The notes under the pieces are model-generated. The model had not been told where the DNA came from, searched no databases, and saw only the letters and a list, made by a program, of their open reading frames with translations. Both the position numbers and the translations under genes were made by a program. Shown one piece after another: positions 7,369 to 16,739 of a stretch of DNA of 62,684 nt (positions are counted from its first letter, which is position 1; every line of letters starts with the position of its first letter). Source of the stretch: OLB7 sp966250335 (GTDB lineage Bacteria; Bacteroidota; Ignavibacteria; OLB7); contig CBINGZ010000037.1 of assembly GCA_966250335.1 (NCBI GenBank), positions 1 through 62,684 of the forward strand. The letters are read 5' to 3'.

Positions 7369-10080
7369 TTAACGGCTGACGGCGACTATCGATGCAACGG
7401 ATCGATCGGGTGCCTGTAGGACACAATAATAGGAGCCGATCGCAAGTTCCCTGGTATCGAATTGAACCGTATGGTTTCCCGGTTCCCGCCATCCTTCATT
7501 CAATAAGGCTACGCATTCCCCAGTCGTATTATAAAGGGACACTTTATAATGCCCACTGGAATATGCTCTATATTGAATCCTGAGAGATTCGTTGACGGGA
7601 TTAGGGGAAAGAGAGAGTAAGGAGACAGTGGCCCCGTCCGCTGCCGGAGCATCAGAGATAGTAGGATCAACAATCGTCCAGAAGTTATCCGAGACATCCT
7701 CAGCACCCCCATCCTCAGGCAATTCCCACAACCTGCCGACCTCATCATTGGCCGCCGTCAGGACGAACCTACCATCGTTGCTGAACCAGGCAGATCCTAC
7801 GGCACCATTATGTCCATACCATTTGTAGGCGAGCTGCCCGGTCTCAACATTCCACACAAAAACCTCGCCGGCTTGATCCCCGGATACAACGAGTTTTCCG
7901 TCCGGACTGAACGACGCATGCCATACCCACATTTTATAGCCGTCGAAGGTGTGTTTCAAGGTACCCCCCTGAACATCCCACACACGGACTGTATTGTCAC
8001 GTCCGCCCGAAACAATCATGGAGCCATCCGGACTGAACTCCGCCGAGTGGACCATATCGGTATGACCGACCAGTGTCTGCAAGATCGCACCTGAAGAATT
8101 CCAGATCTTTATGGTGAAATCACGGCTTGCCGTTACCAGCCTGGAACCATCCCTGCTGTATGCAACTGAGTGGACTCCGGCCGTATGCCCTGTCATTGTC
8201 CGGACAAGGCTCCCTGTCAAGGCATTCCAGATCTTGACGGTGCCGTCATCACTTGCTGTGGCAACCTGCGAACCGTCGGGATTAAAAGCAACGTGCGACA
8301 CTCGTCCCTGATGATCGCTCAACACATGCACGAGTTTACCGGTAGTAACGTTCCAGATCCGTGCAGTCTTGTCTTCGCTTGCACTAACGAGGAGGGTGTT
8401 ATCGGGACTGAATGCCGACCAGAAGACGTCATCACCGTGACCCTGCAGGGTGTATCTTGCCATCCCTGTCTTGGCGTCCCAGATCTTGATCGTATTATCA
8501 TCGCTGTTTGTGGCAACCATGTTATTATCGAGACTGTAAGCTGCCGAATTGATCCAGGCATTATGCCCTGTGAAGGTCAGACTGATCTGCGGGACCTGAA
8601 TCGTCCGGGCCCTGATGAGGCATTTATCGCTTACAGTATTCGGAACCTCCCAGATATACTCATTTCCAGCAGCCGATTCAGTGATCGAAGACCAAGCCGT
8701 GCCACCGTCCGTACTGAACTCAAGTGAGACGGGGGTTTCGGCATCGACTCCTTCCCATCGGACCTGGGCTGATGCGTTTACAACCAGGATTTCTCCTCCG
8801 TTAGGCTGAAGCACTTTCAACTGAGTTGAACGGGGGACAATGCTCCAGTACTGGTCGGAAACGTCCTCAACCGACGGTAGGCCGTCGACAGACCAGATAC
8901 GGGCGACCTGGTCATTGGCAGCGGTGAGAATCGAAGTGCCATCATTGCTGTACCAGGCGCAACCGACTTCACCATTATGACCATACCATTTGTTCAACTG
9001 CTGCCCGGATTCGACATCCCAGACTTGAACATTGCCCGACTGATCGCCGGTCACAACTCTCTTATCATCAGGTCTGAACGATGCATGCCAGATCCACATA
9101 TCGTAGTCGCTGAACGTACGCATTAATGTTCCAGTCTGGGCATTCCAGATTCGAACAGTTTTGTCACGGCCACCACTTACAATAAGATTTCCGTCATTGC
9201 TGAATTCGGCAGAGTTCACTATTCCCGTATGACCGATCAGCGTCCTTACTACAGTTCCGTTCTTGTCCCAGATCTTGATGGTAAAATCGTTGCTCGCGGT
9301 CACCATCTGCATCCCGTCTCTACTGTATGCGACCGAGTGCACCCCACTCGTATGGCCATTCAACGTACGAATCAACTGTCCTGAACCAGCGTTCCATACT
9401 TTTACGCGGCCGTCTAAACTGGCTGTCGCAACCGACTGACCATCCGGATTAAACGCAACATGCGTAACTACTTGCGTATGTCCCGTCAGCAATCGTTCAG
9501 TATCGCCGCTCTGCAGATTCCAGATGCGTGCCGTCTTATCGCCGCTCCCACTGATCAGACGGGTGTTGTCCGGGCTGAAGGCGGACCAGAACACATCATC
9601 GGTATGTCCGCTCAAGGTCTTGATCAGCGCACCTGTCTGAGCATTCCATATCTTAATCGTATTATCGTCGCTATTCGTCGCAACCAGACTGTTGTCGTTG
9701 CTATACGTGGCGGAATTGATCCACCCATCATGCCCGGTGAGTGCAAGTCGTTGAGAAGGCTGTCCGGTCGATTGGATCGAACGAACACGCACAAGGCACT
9801 GTTCGCTGGGTGTACCGCTCACGCGCCATTTCGCGGAGGTGCCGCGGACACCATCAGCCGCAATGCTCCAGTTTGCTCCTCCATCAGTCGAATAATGGAC
9901 CTGGAATGCCGCTGAATTCTCGGACGTTGTCCATTCAATGTTCTTTGTAGAACCTGCCGTCCAGACTTCTCCCCCGTTAGGTGACACAACCTGAACGAAA
10001 CGCTGCGCAAGTATCGGTGGCGCAGAAGCAATCAGGACTAAAGAGCTGACAATGATGGAAAGTAGTGATCGCGATGGCAT
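7369..10080 (-). CDS. T9SS-exported double WD40-propeller protein
   Basis: A 903-residue secreted protein with signal peptide (cleavage near ILAQ, residue 26). It consists of two tandem copies of one unit: an Ig-like domain opening with SPNGGEVW (first) or QPNGGEIL (second), followed by seven WD40 blades. The first propeller spans roughly 110-400, the second roughly 495-785. Blades of the two halves pair one to one: blade 1 has NSDDNTIKIW in both and blade 2 has DDVFWSAFSPDNT in both. Blade 6 lacks the GH dyad (DYDMWIWHASF, GYKMWVWHASF). The C-terminal ~80 residues (SLSPNPVNESLRIQY, then a final beta strand) are a T9SS type A sorting domain. It is probably a cell-surface binding scaffold; the ligand is unknown. 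AT-richer than core genes. Confidence 0.88.
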   Translation of the reverse strand: MPSRSLLSIIVSSLVLIASAPPILAQRFVQVVSPNGGEVWTAGSTKNIEWTTSENSAAFQVHYSTDGGANWSIAADGVRGTSAKWRVSGTPSEQCLVRVRSIQSTGQPSQRLALTGHDGWINSATYSNDNSLVATNSDDNTIKIWNAQTGALIKTLSGHTDDVFWSAFSPDNTRLISGSGDKTARIWNLQSGDTERLLTGHTQVVTHVAFNPDGQSVATASLDGRVKVWNAGSGQLIRTLNGHTSGVHSVAYSRDGMQMVTASNDFTIKIWDKNGTVVRTLIGHTGIVNSAEFSNDGNLIVSGGRDKTVRIWNAQTGTLMRTFSDYDMWIWHASFRPDDKRVVTGDQSGNVQVWDVESGQQLNKWYGHNGEVGCAWYSNDGTSILTAANDQVARIWSVDGLPSVEDVSDQYWSIVPRSTQLKVLQPNGGEILVVNASAQVRWEGVDAETPVSLEFSTDGGTAWSSITESAAGNEYIWEVPNTVSDKCLIRARTIQVPQISLTFTGHNAWINSAAYSLDNNMVATNSDDNTIKIWDAKTGMARYTLQGHGDDVFWSAFSPDNTLLVSASEDKTARIWNVTTGKLVHVLSDHQGRVSHVAFNPDGSQVATASDDGTVKIWNALTGSLVRTMTGHTAGVHSVAYSRDGSRLVTASRDFTIKIWNSSGAILQTLVGHTDMVHSAEFSPDGSMIVSGGRDNTVRVWDVQGGTLKHTFDGYKMWVWHASFSPDGKLVVSGDQAGEVFVWNVETGQLAYKWYGHNGAVGSAWFSNDGRFVLTAANDEVGRLWELPEDGGAEDVSDNFWTIVDPTISDAPAADGATVSLLSLSPNPVNESLRIQYRAYSSGHYKVSLYNTTGECVALLNEGWREPGNHTVQFDTRELAIGSYYCVLQAPDRSVASIVAVSR

Positions 10081-10314
10081 GACTTCATCTCCTAAATTGT
10101 TGTAGAGAGCTTCAAATAAGACTTATGAACGATAGATATTCATGTAAGCGGAGTGCTTGCATGAACAGTAATTACCTTACAATTCATCTCAACCCATATA
10201 CATACGCGCCAGCCCCGGCTCATTCGGAAGAATTGTCGTAGTAGTCATATAATCGACATACTCCTGTCCCCCCTCCAACGCACCAGATGCTGCCCGAGCA
10301 GCTATCTCTACCAG
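10081..10314. other. AT-rich intergenic region
   Basis: About 230 bases between two minus-strand genes. No open reading frame, strong hairpin or clear TAnnTTTG promoter was seen; it presumably holds the promoter of the WD40 gene and the 3' end of the methyltransferase transcript. Confidence 0.3.
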
Positions 10315-11124
10315 CTACTTTCTAATCTCAGCAGTCATAAACCATCCTACACGATCCCTGCCCAGGATGACCGACGCAACGCGCCCCACAAGGCGAAAAA
10401 GCCCGCCATGGCGTTCAAGACGGTCATAGAATGTGAGGATGGTTGAAACGGCGAATGTTGATACGCCCGTGTTCTTTATCATTTGCCTGAACTCGCTTCT
10501 GGTATAGGCCTTGGTTCCAGGACTCTCCATATAGTTGGAAAGGCACCATGACAAGGACTTCCAGGGCCGTCCCGCCAGCAACCCATGCTTGACCCAGAAG
10601 AAGTATGACAGTAGCGAATGCCGATGATACACCATCACCTTGATGACACCGCCGGGCTTGCAAACTCTAACAATCTCGGATAACGCACGATCGGTGTTGG
10701 GGGTATGATGAATAACTCCCCAGCTGTACACTACATCAAAATGATTGTCCGGGAACGGCAGCTTTTCACAATCCGCAACAAGAAGCCGATCGGCATGAAG
10801 GTCGTATACACGCAGTCGATCCTGCACATGCGCAATTCCTTCCTCGGTTGCGTCGATACCAGTGGCAATAGTTCCGGCACGAACCCACTGCGTAAAGTCG
10901 GAACCTGCGCCGACCCCAACTTCCAGTAATCGCTTTCCATGGAATCGGGTAAACTGAGCAAAGCTAAAGATCTCAGGCTCTCTTGAATATCTTACGGCCT
11001 CGATCTCATCAAAGTACTCTCGTGTGGATTTCGGCTTATCGGAGAATTGCGTTCCGCACGGTTGTGAGTTCCAATACCCTTTTACAGCGTTCTTAAGACT
11101 TTCTACCGATTCCTCACTAGCCAT
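10315..11124 (-). CDS. Class I SAM-dependent methyltransferase
   Basis: A 269-residue Methyltransf_11-type enzyme. Motif I is LLEVGVGAGSDF (about 61-72), the acidic residue ending strand 2 is GIDATEEG, motif II region is VADCEKLPFPDNHFDVVYS, and motif III is VCKPGGVIKVMVYH. The N-terminal part (VKGYWNSQPCGTQFSD) is characteristic of small-molecule or sugar methyltransferases found in polysaccharide loci. The substrate cannot be read from sequence. Base composition matches asnB and the WD40 gene, so these three look like one acquired block. It is divergent from the peptide transporter operon. Confidence 0.85.
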   Translation of the reverse strand: MASEESVESLKNAVKGYWNSQPCGTQFSDKPKSTREYFDEIEAVRYSREPEIFSFAQFTRFHGKRLLEVGVGAGSDFTQWVRAGTIATGIDATEEGIAHVQDRLRVYDLHADRLLVADCEKLPFPDNHFDVVYSWGVIHHTPNTDRALSEIVRVCKPGGVIKVMVYHRHSLLSYFFWVKHGLLAGRPWKSLSWCLSNYMESPGTKAYTRSEFRQMIKNTGVSTFAVSTILTFYDRLERHGGLFRLVGRVASVILGRDRVGWFMTAEIRK

Positions 11125-11251
11125 GGTAATACTCAGGGATGAGCTTTCTTATGTATGATATTTGAACCTAGCCAACAGTTGCAACTCCCCTCCCCCCTTC
11201 GCTATCTTCGCCTGTTATCCCTCTTCGCTTCTTGTTGTTCGGGGCTTGTGC

Positions 11252-12190
11252 ATGCTTACCTTCGTTGTTCGTCAGCTCATTTACTCCCTCTGTATCATCT
11301 TCGGGGTCCTTACCGTCACGTTCGGCGTGATTCGGGTGCTTCCGGGTGATCCGGCACGTATCATGCTCGGTCAGAGGGCCGATGTCCAGTCGATTGCGGC
11401 GCTGCGCAAGCAACTCAAGCTTGATCAGAGCATCCTGGTGCAATATGGCGATTTTCTCGGAAAAGCAATAACGGGCGACTTCGGCCGGAGCTTCGCGTTC
11501 AATCGGCCCGTCCTGGAGTCGATCGTGGAACGCCTCCCGAAAACCGCCCTGCTGGCCGGGATCGCCATGTTCATTTCCACGATCGTGGGGATCTCCATCG
11601 GCGTTATTTCCGCCTGGAAACCGTATACGTCGTTCGATATCGTCTCCATGCTCTTCGCTCAGGCCGGTATCTCCCTGCCGGTGTTCGTCTTCGCCGTTCT
11701 CCTGATCCTGGTGTTCAATACCTGGCTGGATATCCTTCCTGCAACAGGATATATCACGAAGGATGGCCCGGTCAACCTGAAGTACCTCGTACTGCCGGTG
11801 ATCGCCCTGGCCGCCCGCCCCCTCTCCATCATCGCCCGTATCACACGAAGCTCGATGCTCGATGTGCTGAGCCAGGACTATATCCGCACGGCCCGCGCCA
11901 AGGGGCTCCCGATCAGCACGACCGTCGTGAAGCACGGCCTGCGGAACGCCCTCAACCCGGTCGTCACCACCGTCTCGGCCTGGCTGGCGGGAACGCTGGC
12001 GGGAACCTTCTTCATCGAGTATATCTTCTCGTGGCCCGGTATCGGCCTGCTCGGGTTCGATGCCGTCATTCAGCTCGATTTTCCGATGATCCAGGGGGTC
12101 GTTCTGATGACGGCCGTGATCTTCGTCCTCGTCAACTTCCTTGTCGATATCCTCTATTCCGTTCTGGATCCCAAGGTCCGTCTCTCCTAG
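11252..12190 (+). CDS. dppB: Dipeptide/oligopeptide ABC transporter permease, DppB type
   Basis: Inner-membrane subunit of a peptide (or nickel/oligopeptide) importer. It begins MLTFVVRQLIYSLCIIF, continues with VLPGDPARIMLGQRA typical of DppB/OppB, and carries the cytoplasmic EAA loop (DYIRTARAKGLP about 212-223, then HGLRNALNPVVT). Six membrane helices fit its 312 residues. The ATG at 11252 is preferred over an in-frame TTG at 11162 because it starts directly at the first conserved segment. First gene of a dppBCD-like operon; no binding protein gene is adjacent. Confidence 0.88.
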   Translation: MLTFVVRQLIYSLCIIFGVLTVTFGVIRVLPGDPARIMLGQRADVQSIAALRKQLKLDQSILVQYGDFLGKAITGDFGRSFAFNRPVLESIVERLPKTALLAGIAMFISTIVGISIGVISAWKPYTSFDIVSMLFAQAGISLPVFVFAVLLILVFNTWLDILPATGYITKDGPVNLKYLVLPVIALAARPLSIIARITRSSMLDVLSQDYIRTARAKGLPISTTVVKHGLRNALNPVVTTVSAWLAGTLAGTFFIEYIFSWPGIGLLGFDAVIQLDFPMIQGVVLMTAVIFVLVNFLVDILYSVLDPKVRLS

Positions 12191-12251
12191 CACCGATAAC
12201 CTCCGGATCGTACTCGATGCGGCCTCCGGCTCACCAGGATCTTTTCATCAT

Positions 12252-13412
12252 ATGGCCGATACTCTGACCGATCTCCCCCCGACCGACCCGGTACCGGACG
12301 TGCCCCCGCAGGAGCGTGTCGCGGATAACCGTCCGCACTCCCTCTGGTGGTACTCCTGGCGTCGGCTGCGCAAGAATCGGATGGCGATGGTCGGGCTCGT
12401 CATCATGGTCCTGCTCGTGCTCGTCGCCCTGCTGGCGCCGCTCCTGGCTCCGATGCATCCGAACCGCCAGATTCTGGAGTATTCGCTCCAGCCGACAGGG
12501 TTCCGGGGGAACACCCTCGTCGTGAAGGCCGAAGGGAGCTCCTATTCAAACGATTATCTCCCGGTAAAATCGTATTCGGTCGTCGGAGACTCCGTCAAAT
12601 ATGTGGGGGTTCAGGGGACGTCGGGCTCGCTGCCGCTGACCGCGCTGGCCGGTTCGAGCGAGGCCGAATGGCATCAGGAACCGCTCTATATCCTCGGCAC
12701 CGACCGCTACGGACGGGATGTCCTCAGCCGCATCATCTACGGCGCACGCGTCTCGCTGGCCGTCGGCCTCTTCGCGGAGATCACCTCGATCGTGATCGGC
12801 GTCCTGCTGGGGGCCCTGGCGGGATACTTCAGGGGGTGGGTCGACGCCGTCATCATGTGGATGACGAACGTGATCTGGAGCTTCCCCTTCATCCTGCTGG
12901 TCATCGCCTTCTCGCTCGTGCTCGAAGACCGGGTCAAATACCTGGAATCGGTCATTCCGCTGGGAGAATATCTCGGAAACGGGGTCTGGCAGGCGTTCCT
13001 CGCCATCGGCCTGACCAACTGGGTCGACAGCGCCCGTATCGTCCGCGGGCAGTTCTTCTCCCTCAGGGAGACCGAATACGTGGAGGCGACCCGCGCGCTC
13101 GGGTTCGGCTCGATGCGGACGATCTTCCGGCATATCCTCCCGAACGCGATCGGGCCGATCACGGTGGTGGCGACCGCCGGCTTCGCGACGGCGATCGTGG
13201 CGGAGGCGAGCCTTTCGTTCCTGGGACTCGGCGTCCAGCGTCCGAGCGCCTCCTGGGGACAGATGATCGAGGATGGGCGCGGATTTCTCATGATGGGGAA
13301 ACTGTGGGGCCTTACGTTCTACCCGTCGATCGCGATCGCGCTGGCGGTCTTCAGCATCAATATGTTCGGAGACGGACTCCGCGACGCTCTTGATCCCAAG
13401 ATGAAGCGATGA
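12252..13412 (+). CDS. dppC: Dipeptide/oligopeptide ABC transporter permease, DppC type
   Basis: Second permease of the importer, 386 residues. The N-terminus is Pro/Asp-rich (ADTLTDLPPTDPVPDVPP), then WRRLRKNRMAMVGLVIM leads into helix 1. The conserved ILGTDRYGRDVLSRIIYGAR segment precedes helix 2, and the EAA loop is EYVEATRALGFGSMRTIFRHILPN. The region between helix 1 and the TDRYGRD motif is about 80 residues longer than in usual DppC (strings such as YSVVGDSVKYVGVQG look like beta-rich periplasmic insertion), and there is a further short insertion around DRVKYLESVIPLGEYLGN. Start at 12252 chosen for its position after dppB and the downstream homology. Confidence 0.87.
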   Translation: MADTLTDLPPTDPVPDVPPQERVADNRPHSLWWYSWRRLRKNRMAMVGLVIMVLLVLVALLAPLLAPMHPNRQILEYSLQPTGFRGNTLVVKAEGSSYSNDYLPVKSYSVVGDSVKYVGVQGTSGSLPLTALAGSSEAEWHQEPLYILGTDRYGRDVLSRIIYGARVSLAVGLFAEITSIVIGVLLGALAGYFRGWVDAVIMWMTNVIWSFPFILLVIAFSLVLEDRVKYLESVIPLGEYLGNGVWQAFLAIGLTNWVDSARIVRGQFFSLRETEYVEATRALGFGSMRTIFRHILPNAIGPITVVATAGFATAIVAEASLSFLGLGVQRPSASWGQMIEDGRGFLMMGKLWGLTFYPSIAIALAVFSINMFGDGLRDALDPKMKR

Positions 13413-13499
13413 TCGTTCGTCCATCATAAAGGTCGTTGCACGGGACGACCGACTTCATCCTTTTATCTCATTCGGAAAACACCGATACTTGGCGCAGAC

Positions 13500-14504
13500 A
13501 TGGCAAAACTTCTCGAAATCAAAGACCTGAAGACATACTTCTACACCGACGACGGCGTGGCCCGCTCGGTGGACGGCGTCAGCTACGATGTCGACCGCGG
13601 GGAGACGCTCGGGGTCGTGGGTGAGTCGGGGTGCGGGAAGTCCGTCACCGCCCTGTCGATCATGCGGCTGATCCCCGATCCCCCCGGAAAGATCGAGGGA
13701 GGCCAGATCCTCTACAACGGCAGGAATCTTCTCTCCCTTCCGGAGGAGGAGATGCGGCATATCCGTGGGAACGAGATCTCGATGATCTTCCAGGAGCCGA
13801 TGACCTCCCTCAACCCGGTCTTCACGATCGGGCATCAGATCGACGAAGCGGTGATCCTTCACCAGAAGGTCTCCAAGGAGGAGGCCCGCCGCCGCTCGAT
13901 CGACATGCTGAAGCTGGTCGGCATCCCGGCGCCGGAGCAGCGCTACGGCGAGTATCCCCACCAGTTGTCGGGAGGAATGCGCCAGCGCGTCATGATCGCC
14001 ATGGCCCTCTCCTGCGGCCCGCAGCTCCTGATCGCCGACGAGCCGACCACGGCGCTCGATGTGACGGTGCAGGCGCAGATCCTGGAGCTGATCAAGAAGC
14101 TGCAGCGGGAGCTGGGAATGGGGGTGATCATGATCACGCACGACCTGGGAGTGATCGCCGAGGTGTCGGATCGGGTCGCCGTCATGTATGCCGCCAAGAT
14201 CGTCGAATACTCGACGGTCGATGAGATTTTCTACAACCCGAAGCACCCGTACACCGTCGGACTCCTCCGGTCGATTCCGAAGCTCGGAGAGGAGAAGGAA
14301 CGACTGGAGACGATCGAGGGAACGGTGCCGGCGCCGACGAACTTCCCCAAGGGATGCCATTTCTGCACCCGCTGCGACTACGCCTCCGATCTCTGCTGGC
14401 GTGAGGAACCCCCGCTGGTGGAGGAAGGAGCCGGTCACTGGGTCGCCTGCTGGCATACCGACAAAGTGGCGGCGGACCGGGCGCAGGAACAGATATCGGC
14501 GTAG
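13500..14504 (+). CDS. dppD: Peptide ABC transporter ATP-binding protein, DppD type
   Basis: ATPase driving the DppBC permease. Walker A is GESGCGKS (41-48), Q loop FQEPMTSLNP, signature LSGGMRQR (156-163), Walker B LLIADEPT (Asp180, Glu181) and the switch His in MITHDLG. The C-terminal oligopeptide/dipeptide transporter tail contains GCHFCTRC, DLC and VACWH; related DppD proteins are reported to bind a 4Fe-4S cluster through such cysteines. At 334 residues it is full length. The usual second ATPase (DppF) and the binding protein (DppA) are not next to it, so they must be elsewhere or the complex is a homodimer type. Confidence 0.9.
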   Translation: MAKLLEIKDLKTYFYTDDGVARSVDGVSYDVDRGETLGVVGESGCGKSVTALSIMRLIPDPPGKIEGGQILYNGRNLLSLPEEEMRHIRGNEISMIFQEPMTSLNPVFTIGHQIDEAVILHQKVSKEEARRRSIDMLKLVGIPAPEQRYGEYPHQLSGGMRQRVMIAMALSCGPQLLIADEPTTALDVTVQAQILELIKKLQRELGMGVIMITHDLGVIAEVSDRVAVMYAAKIVEYSTVDEIFYNPKHPYTVGLLRSIPKLGEEKERLETIEGTVPAPTNFPKGCHFCTRCDYASDLCWREEPPLVEEGAGHWVACWHTDKVAADRAQEQISA

Positions 14505-14535
14505 CGGAACCAACTAAAATACCGTCGTGGTTCCG
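14505..14535 (+). terminator. Hairpin directly after dppD
   Basis: An 8-bp perfect stem (14505-14512 with 14528-14535) starts at the base after the dppD stop codon and is followed by ACGTTTGATC. The T-run is poor; it may attenuate read-through into the outer-membrane gene 60 bp downstream. Confidence 0.35.
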
Positions 14536-14595
14536 ACGTTTGATCAAGGGAGCATTTCCGATCCGATTGTCACGGTGTATACCGGGGGAGCAACG

Positions 14596-15312
14596 ATGTC
14601 ACGACTCGCCATACTTGCCGCGTTTCTCATGGTCGCCGCGCGTCTCTCCGCGCAGGTGACCGGCGAGCCCGGACCCGCCAGAACCCCGGCGCCCGCCCCG
14701 TCGCCGGCCGACGACTCCCTCTTCGTCTTCGAACCGGCCGAGCCGCTGATCGACACGCTGAGGCGCCCGATGGACAAGCGCGATATGTTCGGCGGCGATT
14801 TTCTCTTCAGCAACAGCGGGTTCGGCGCGGGGATCTTCTACCAGCGGAATTTCTCCTCCACCTTCTCCGGCTTCGTCAACCTGGGATTCACCGGGTCGCG
14901 CACCAAGGATGAATTCCCGCAGTGGAACTACGAGACCAACGCGCCGGAGGTCCCCAACAAGGTCAACAGGCTCTATACGATGCCGCTGGTGGTGGGTCTC
15001 CGGTACCGCCTGTTCGAAGGTGAGCTGAGCGAGGAGTTCCGCCCCTACATCAATGCGGGGCTCGGCCCCAGCATGATCATCGCGCTCCCCTACGAGTACG
15101 AGTTCTTCACCAGCATGGGGCATGCCTCGACCTATTTCACGGCGGGGACGTTCGTGGGGTTCGGCGCGGAGTTCGGGGATGGCGCCACGCTGATGGGGGT
15201 CAACCTCCGCTACTTCTACATCCCGATGGAGCCCGGTGTCGAAAGCCTGCGGAATGAGCCGATCTCCGATTTCGGAGGATTCTTCCTCACCTTCAATCTC
15301 GGCTTCCAGTAA
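14596..15312 (+). CDS. Outer-membrane beta-barrel protein
   Basis: A 238-residue predicted outer-membrane protein. A signal peptide (MSRLAILAAFLMVAARLSAQ) is followed by a Pro/Ala-rich linker (PARTPAPAPSPADD), then alternating amphipathic strands with frequent aromatic residues (GAGIFYQRNFS, RLYTMPLVVGLRYRLF, FTAGTFVGFGAEF) and a final strand FFLTFNLGFQ ending in an aromatic-rich residue pair, as barrels do. The ATG at 14596 follows a good Shine-Dalgarno (GGGGGAGC). Function unknown; it follows dppBCD and may be co-transcribed with it. Confidence 0.72.
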   Translation: MSRLAILAAFLMVAARLSAQVTGEPGPARTPAPAPSPADDSLFVFEPAEPLIDTLRRPMDKRDMFGGDFLFSNSGFGAGIFYQRNFSSTFSGFVNLGFTGSRTKDEFPQWNYETNAPEVPNKVNRLYTMPLVVGLRYRLFEGELSEEFRPYINAGLGPSMIIALPYEYEFFTSMGHASTYFTAGTFVGFGAEFGDGATLMGVNLRYFYIPMEPGVESLRNEPISDFGGFFLTFNLGFQ

Positions 15313-15332
15313 GCGGTCCGGGCTCCCCCGGT

Positions 15333-16739
15333 TCATCCCTTCAGGATATCATCCTTGATCCGATACAGATAGTCGAGCGCCGCCTCGTACGTGTTCGGGA
15401 TCGTCCCCTCCAGAATCGCCTCCTCGATCGCCGCCTTCAGCGTCCCCACCACCCGCGAGGGACCGATACCGCAGATCGTCATGATCTCCTCCCCCCTCAC
15501 CGGCGACTGGAACGCGCGCAGCTCATCCTTCTCCTGCACCTCCCTGATCCTCTCGATCACCCTGTCGTAGTTCTCAAGGTAGAGGCGAACCTTTTCCGGA
15601 TCCTTGCTGGTGATATCGGCGCGGCAGAGCGCGAAGAGATCGTTCAGATCCTCCCCGGCATCGACCACGATCCTGCGGATCGCGGAGTCGGTCACCCCCT
15701 CGTCGACCAGAACCATCGGTCTGTGATGCAGACGGACAAGCTTCGCCACATACTCCATCTCCTTCATCGGCAGCTTCATCCGTCTGAAGATCTTCTCCTG
15801 CCAGCGGGCCCCGACCTCCTCGTGACCATGGAAGCTCCACCCGATCCCCTCGCGGAACCGCTTGGTGCGCGGCTTGGCGATATCGTGCATCAGGGCGGCG
15901 AACCGGAGCCAGACATTGTCGGTGACCATGGAGATGTTGTCGACCACCTTCAGCGTATGCCAGAAGACATTCTTGTGGGCGTACTTGATGCCGCCGACCC
16001 GCATCAGATCGACCCCCTCCAGCTTGTGGACCTCGGGGAAGATCAGCTCGAGGAGCCCGGTGCGGAGCAGGATCGCAAGGCCGGTGCTCGGTCTGGGGGC
16101 GGCGAGGGTCTTGAGGAATTCACCGCTGATCCGTTCCTGGGAGATGATCGAGATACGCTCGCGCAGATCGCAGATCGCCTCGAACGAGGCGCGATCGAGC
16201 TCGAAATCGAGCTGGGCGGCGAACCGGGCGGCGCGCATCATTCTGAGCGGGTCCTCGGAATATGTCGTATGGGGATCGAGCGGTGTCCTGAGCAGACCGC
16301 GGTCGAGATCGCCGACGCCGTCGAAGAGGTCGATCAGCTCGCCGCTGCGGTCGGCGCCGATCCGGATCGCCATGGCGTTCACCGTGAAGTCGCGGCGGCG
16401 CAGATCGTCGACCAGGGTCCCCTCGGTTACGATCGGCTTGCGTGAACCCTCCACATACTCCTCCTTCCGCGTCCCGACGAACTCGAGCTGGTACTGGCCG
16501 GCGACGACCATCGCCGTGCCGAACCGCTCGAAGACGATCGGATGCGTTCCGAGCTCGCGCGCCACCTTCCGCGCGAACTCGACCCCGCTTCCCACGACCG
16601 TCACGTCGATATCGTTGCCGGGATGCCCCAGCATAAGATCGCGGACCGATCCTCCCACCAGATAGATCTCCGCCCCGTCGGAGGTCGCGACGTCCGCCAG
16701 CAGCGGTATGACGGGATGCTCCAGCTCGATCAGTTTCAT
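15333..16739 (-). CDS. cca: tRNA nucleotidyltransferase (CCA-adding) with HD domain
   Basis: Adds or repairs the 3' CCA end of tRNAs. The nucleotidyltransferase head has IYLVGGSVRDLMLG (about 25-38) with the metal-binding DIDVT (43-47), then RRRDFTVNAMAI and the RMMRAARFAAQL motif of the neck region. An HD phosphohydrolase domain follows (AALMHDIAKPRTKRF, HGHEEVGARW). At 468 residues it matches the long CCA/PolyA-polymerase subtype common in Bacteroidota. Its ATG overlaps the stop of the upstream oxidoreductase by 4 bp (ATGA), so the two are translationally coupled. Confidence 0.93.
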   Translation of the reverse strand: MKLIELEHPVIPLLADVATSDGAEIYLVGGSVRDLMLGHPGNDIDVTVVGSGVEFARKVARELGTHPIVFERFGTAMVVAGQYQLEFVGTRKEEYVEGSRKPIVTEGTLVDDLRRRDFTVNAMAIRIGADRSGELIDLFDGVGDLDRGLLRTPLDPHTTYSEDPLRMMRAARFAAQLDFELDRASFEAICDLRERISIISQERISGEFLKTLAAPRPSTGLAILLRTGLLELIFPEVHKLEGVDLMRVGGIKYAHKNVFWHTLKVVDNISMVTDNVWLRFAALMHDIAKPRTKRFREGIGWSFHGHEEVGARWQEKIFRRMKLPMKEMEYVAKLVRLHHRPMVLVDEGVTDSAIRRIVVDAGEDLNDLFALCRADITSKDPEKVRLYLENYDRVIERIREVQEKDELRAFQSPVRGEEIMTICGIGPSRVVGTLKAAIEEAILEGTIPNTYEAALDYLYRIKDDILKG

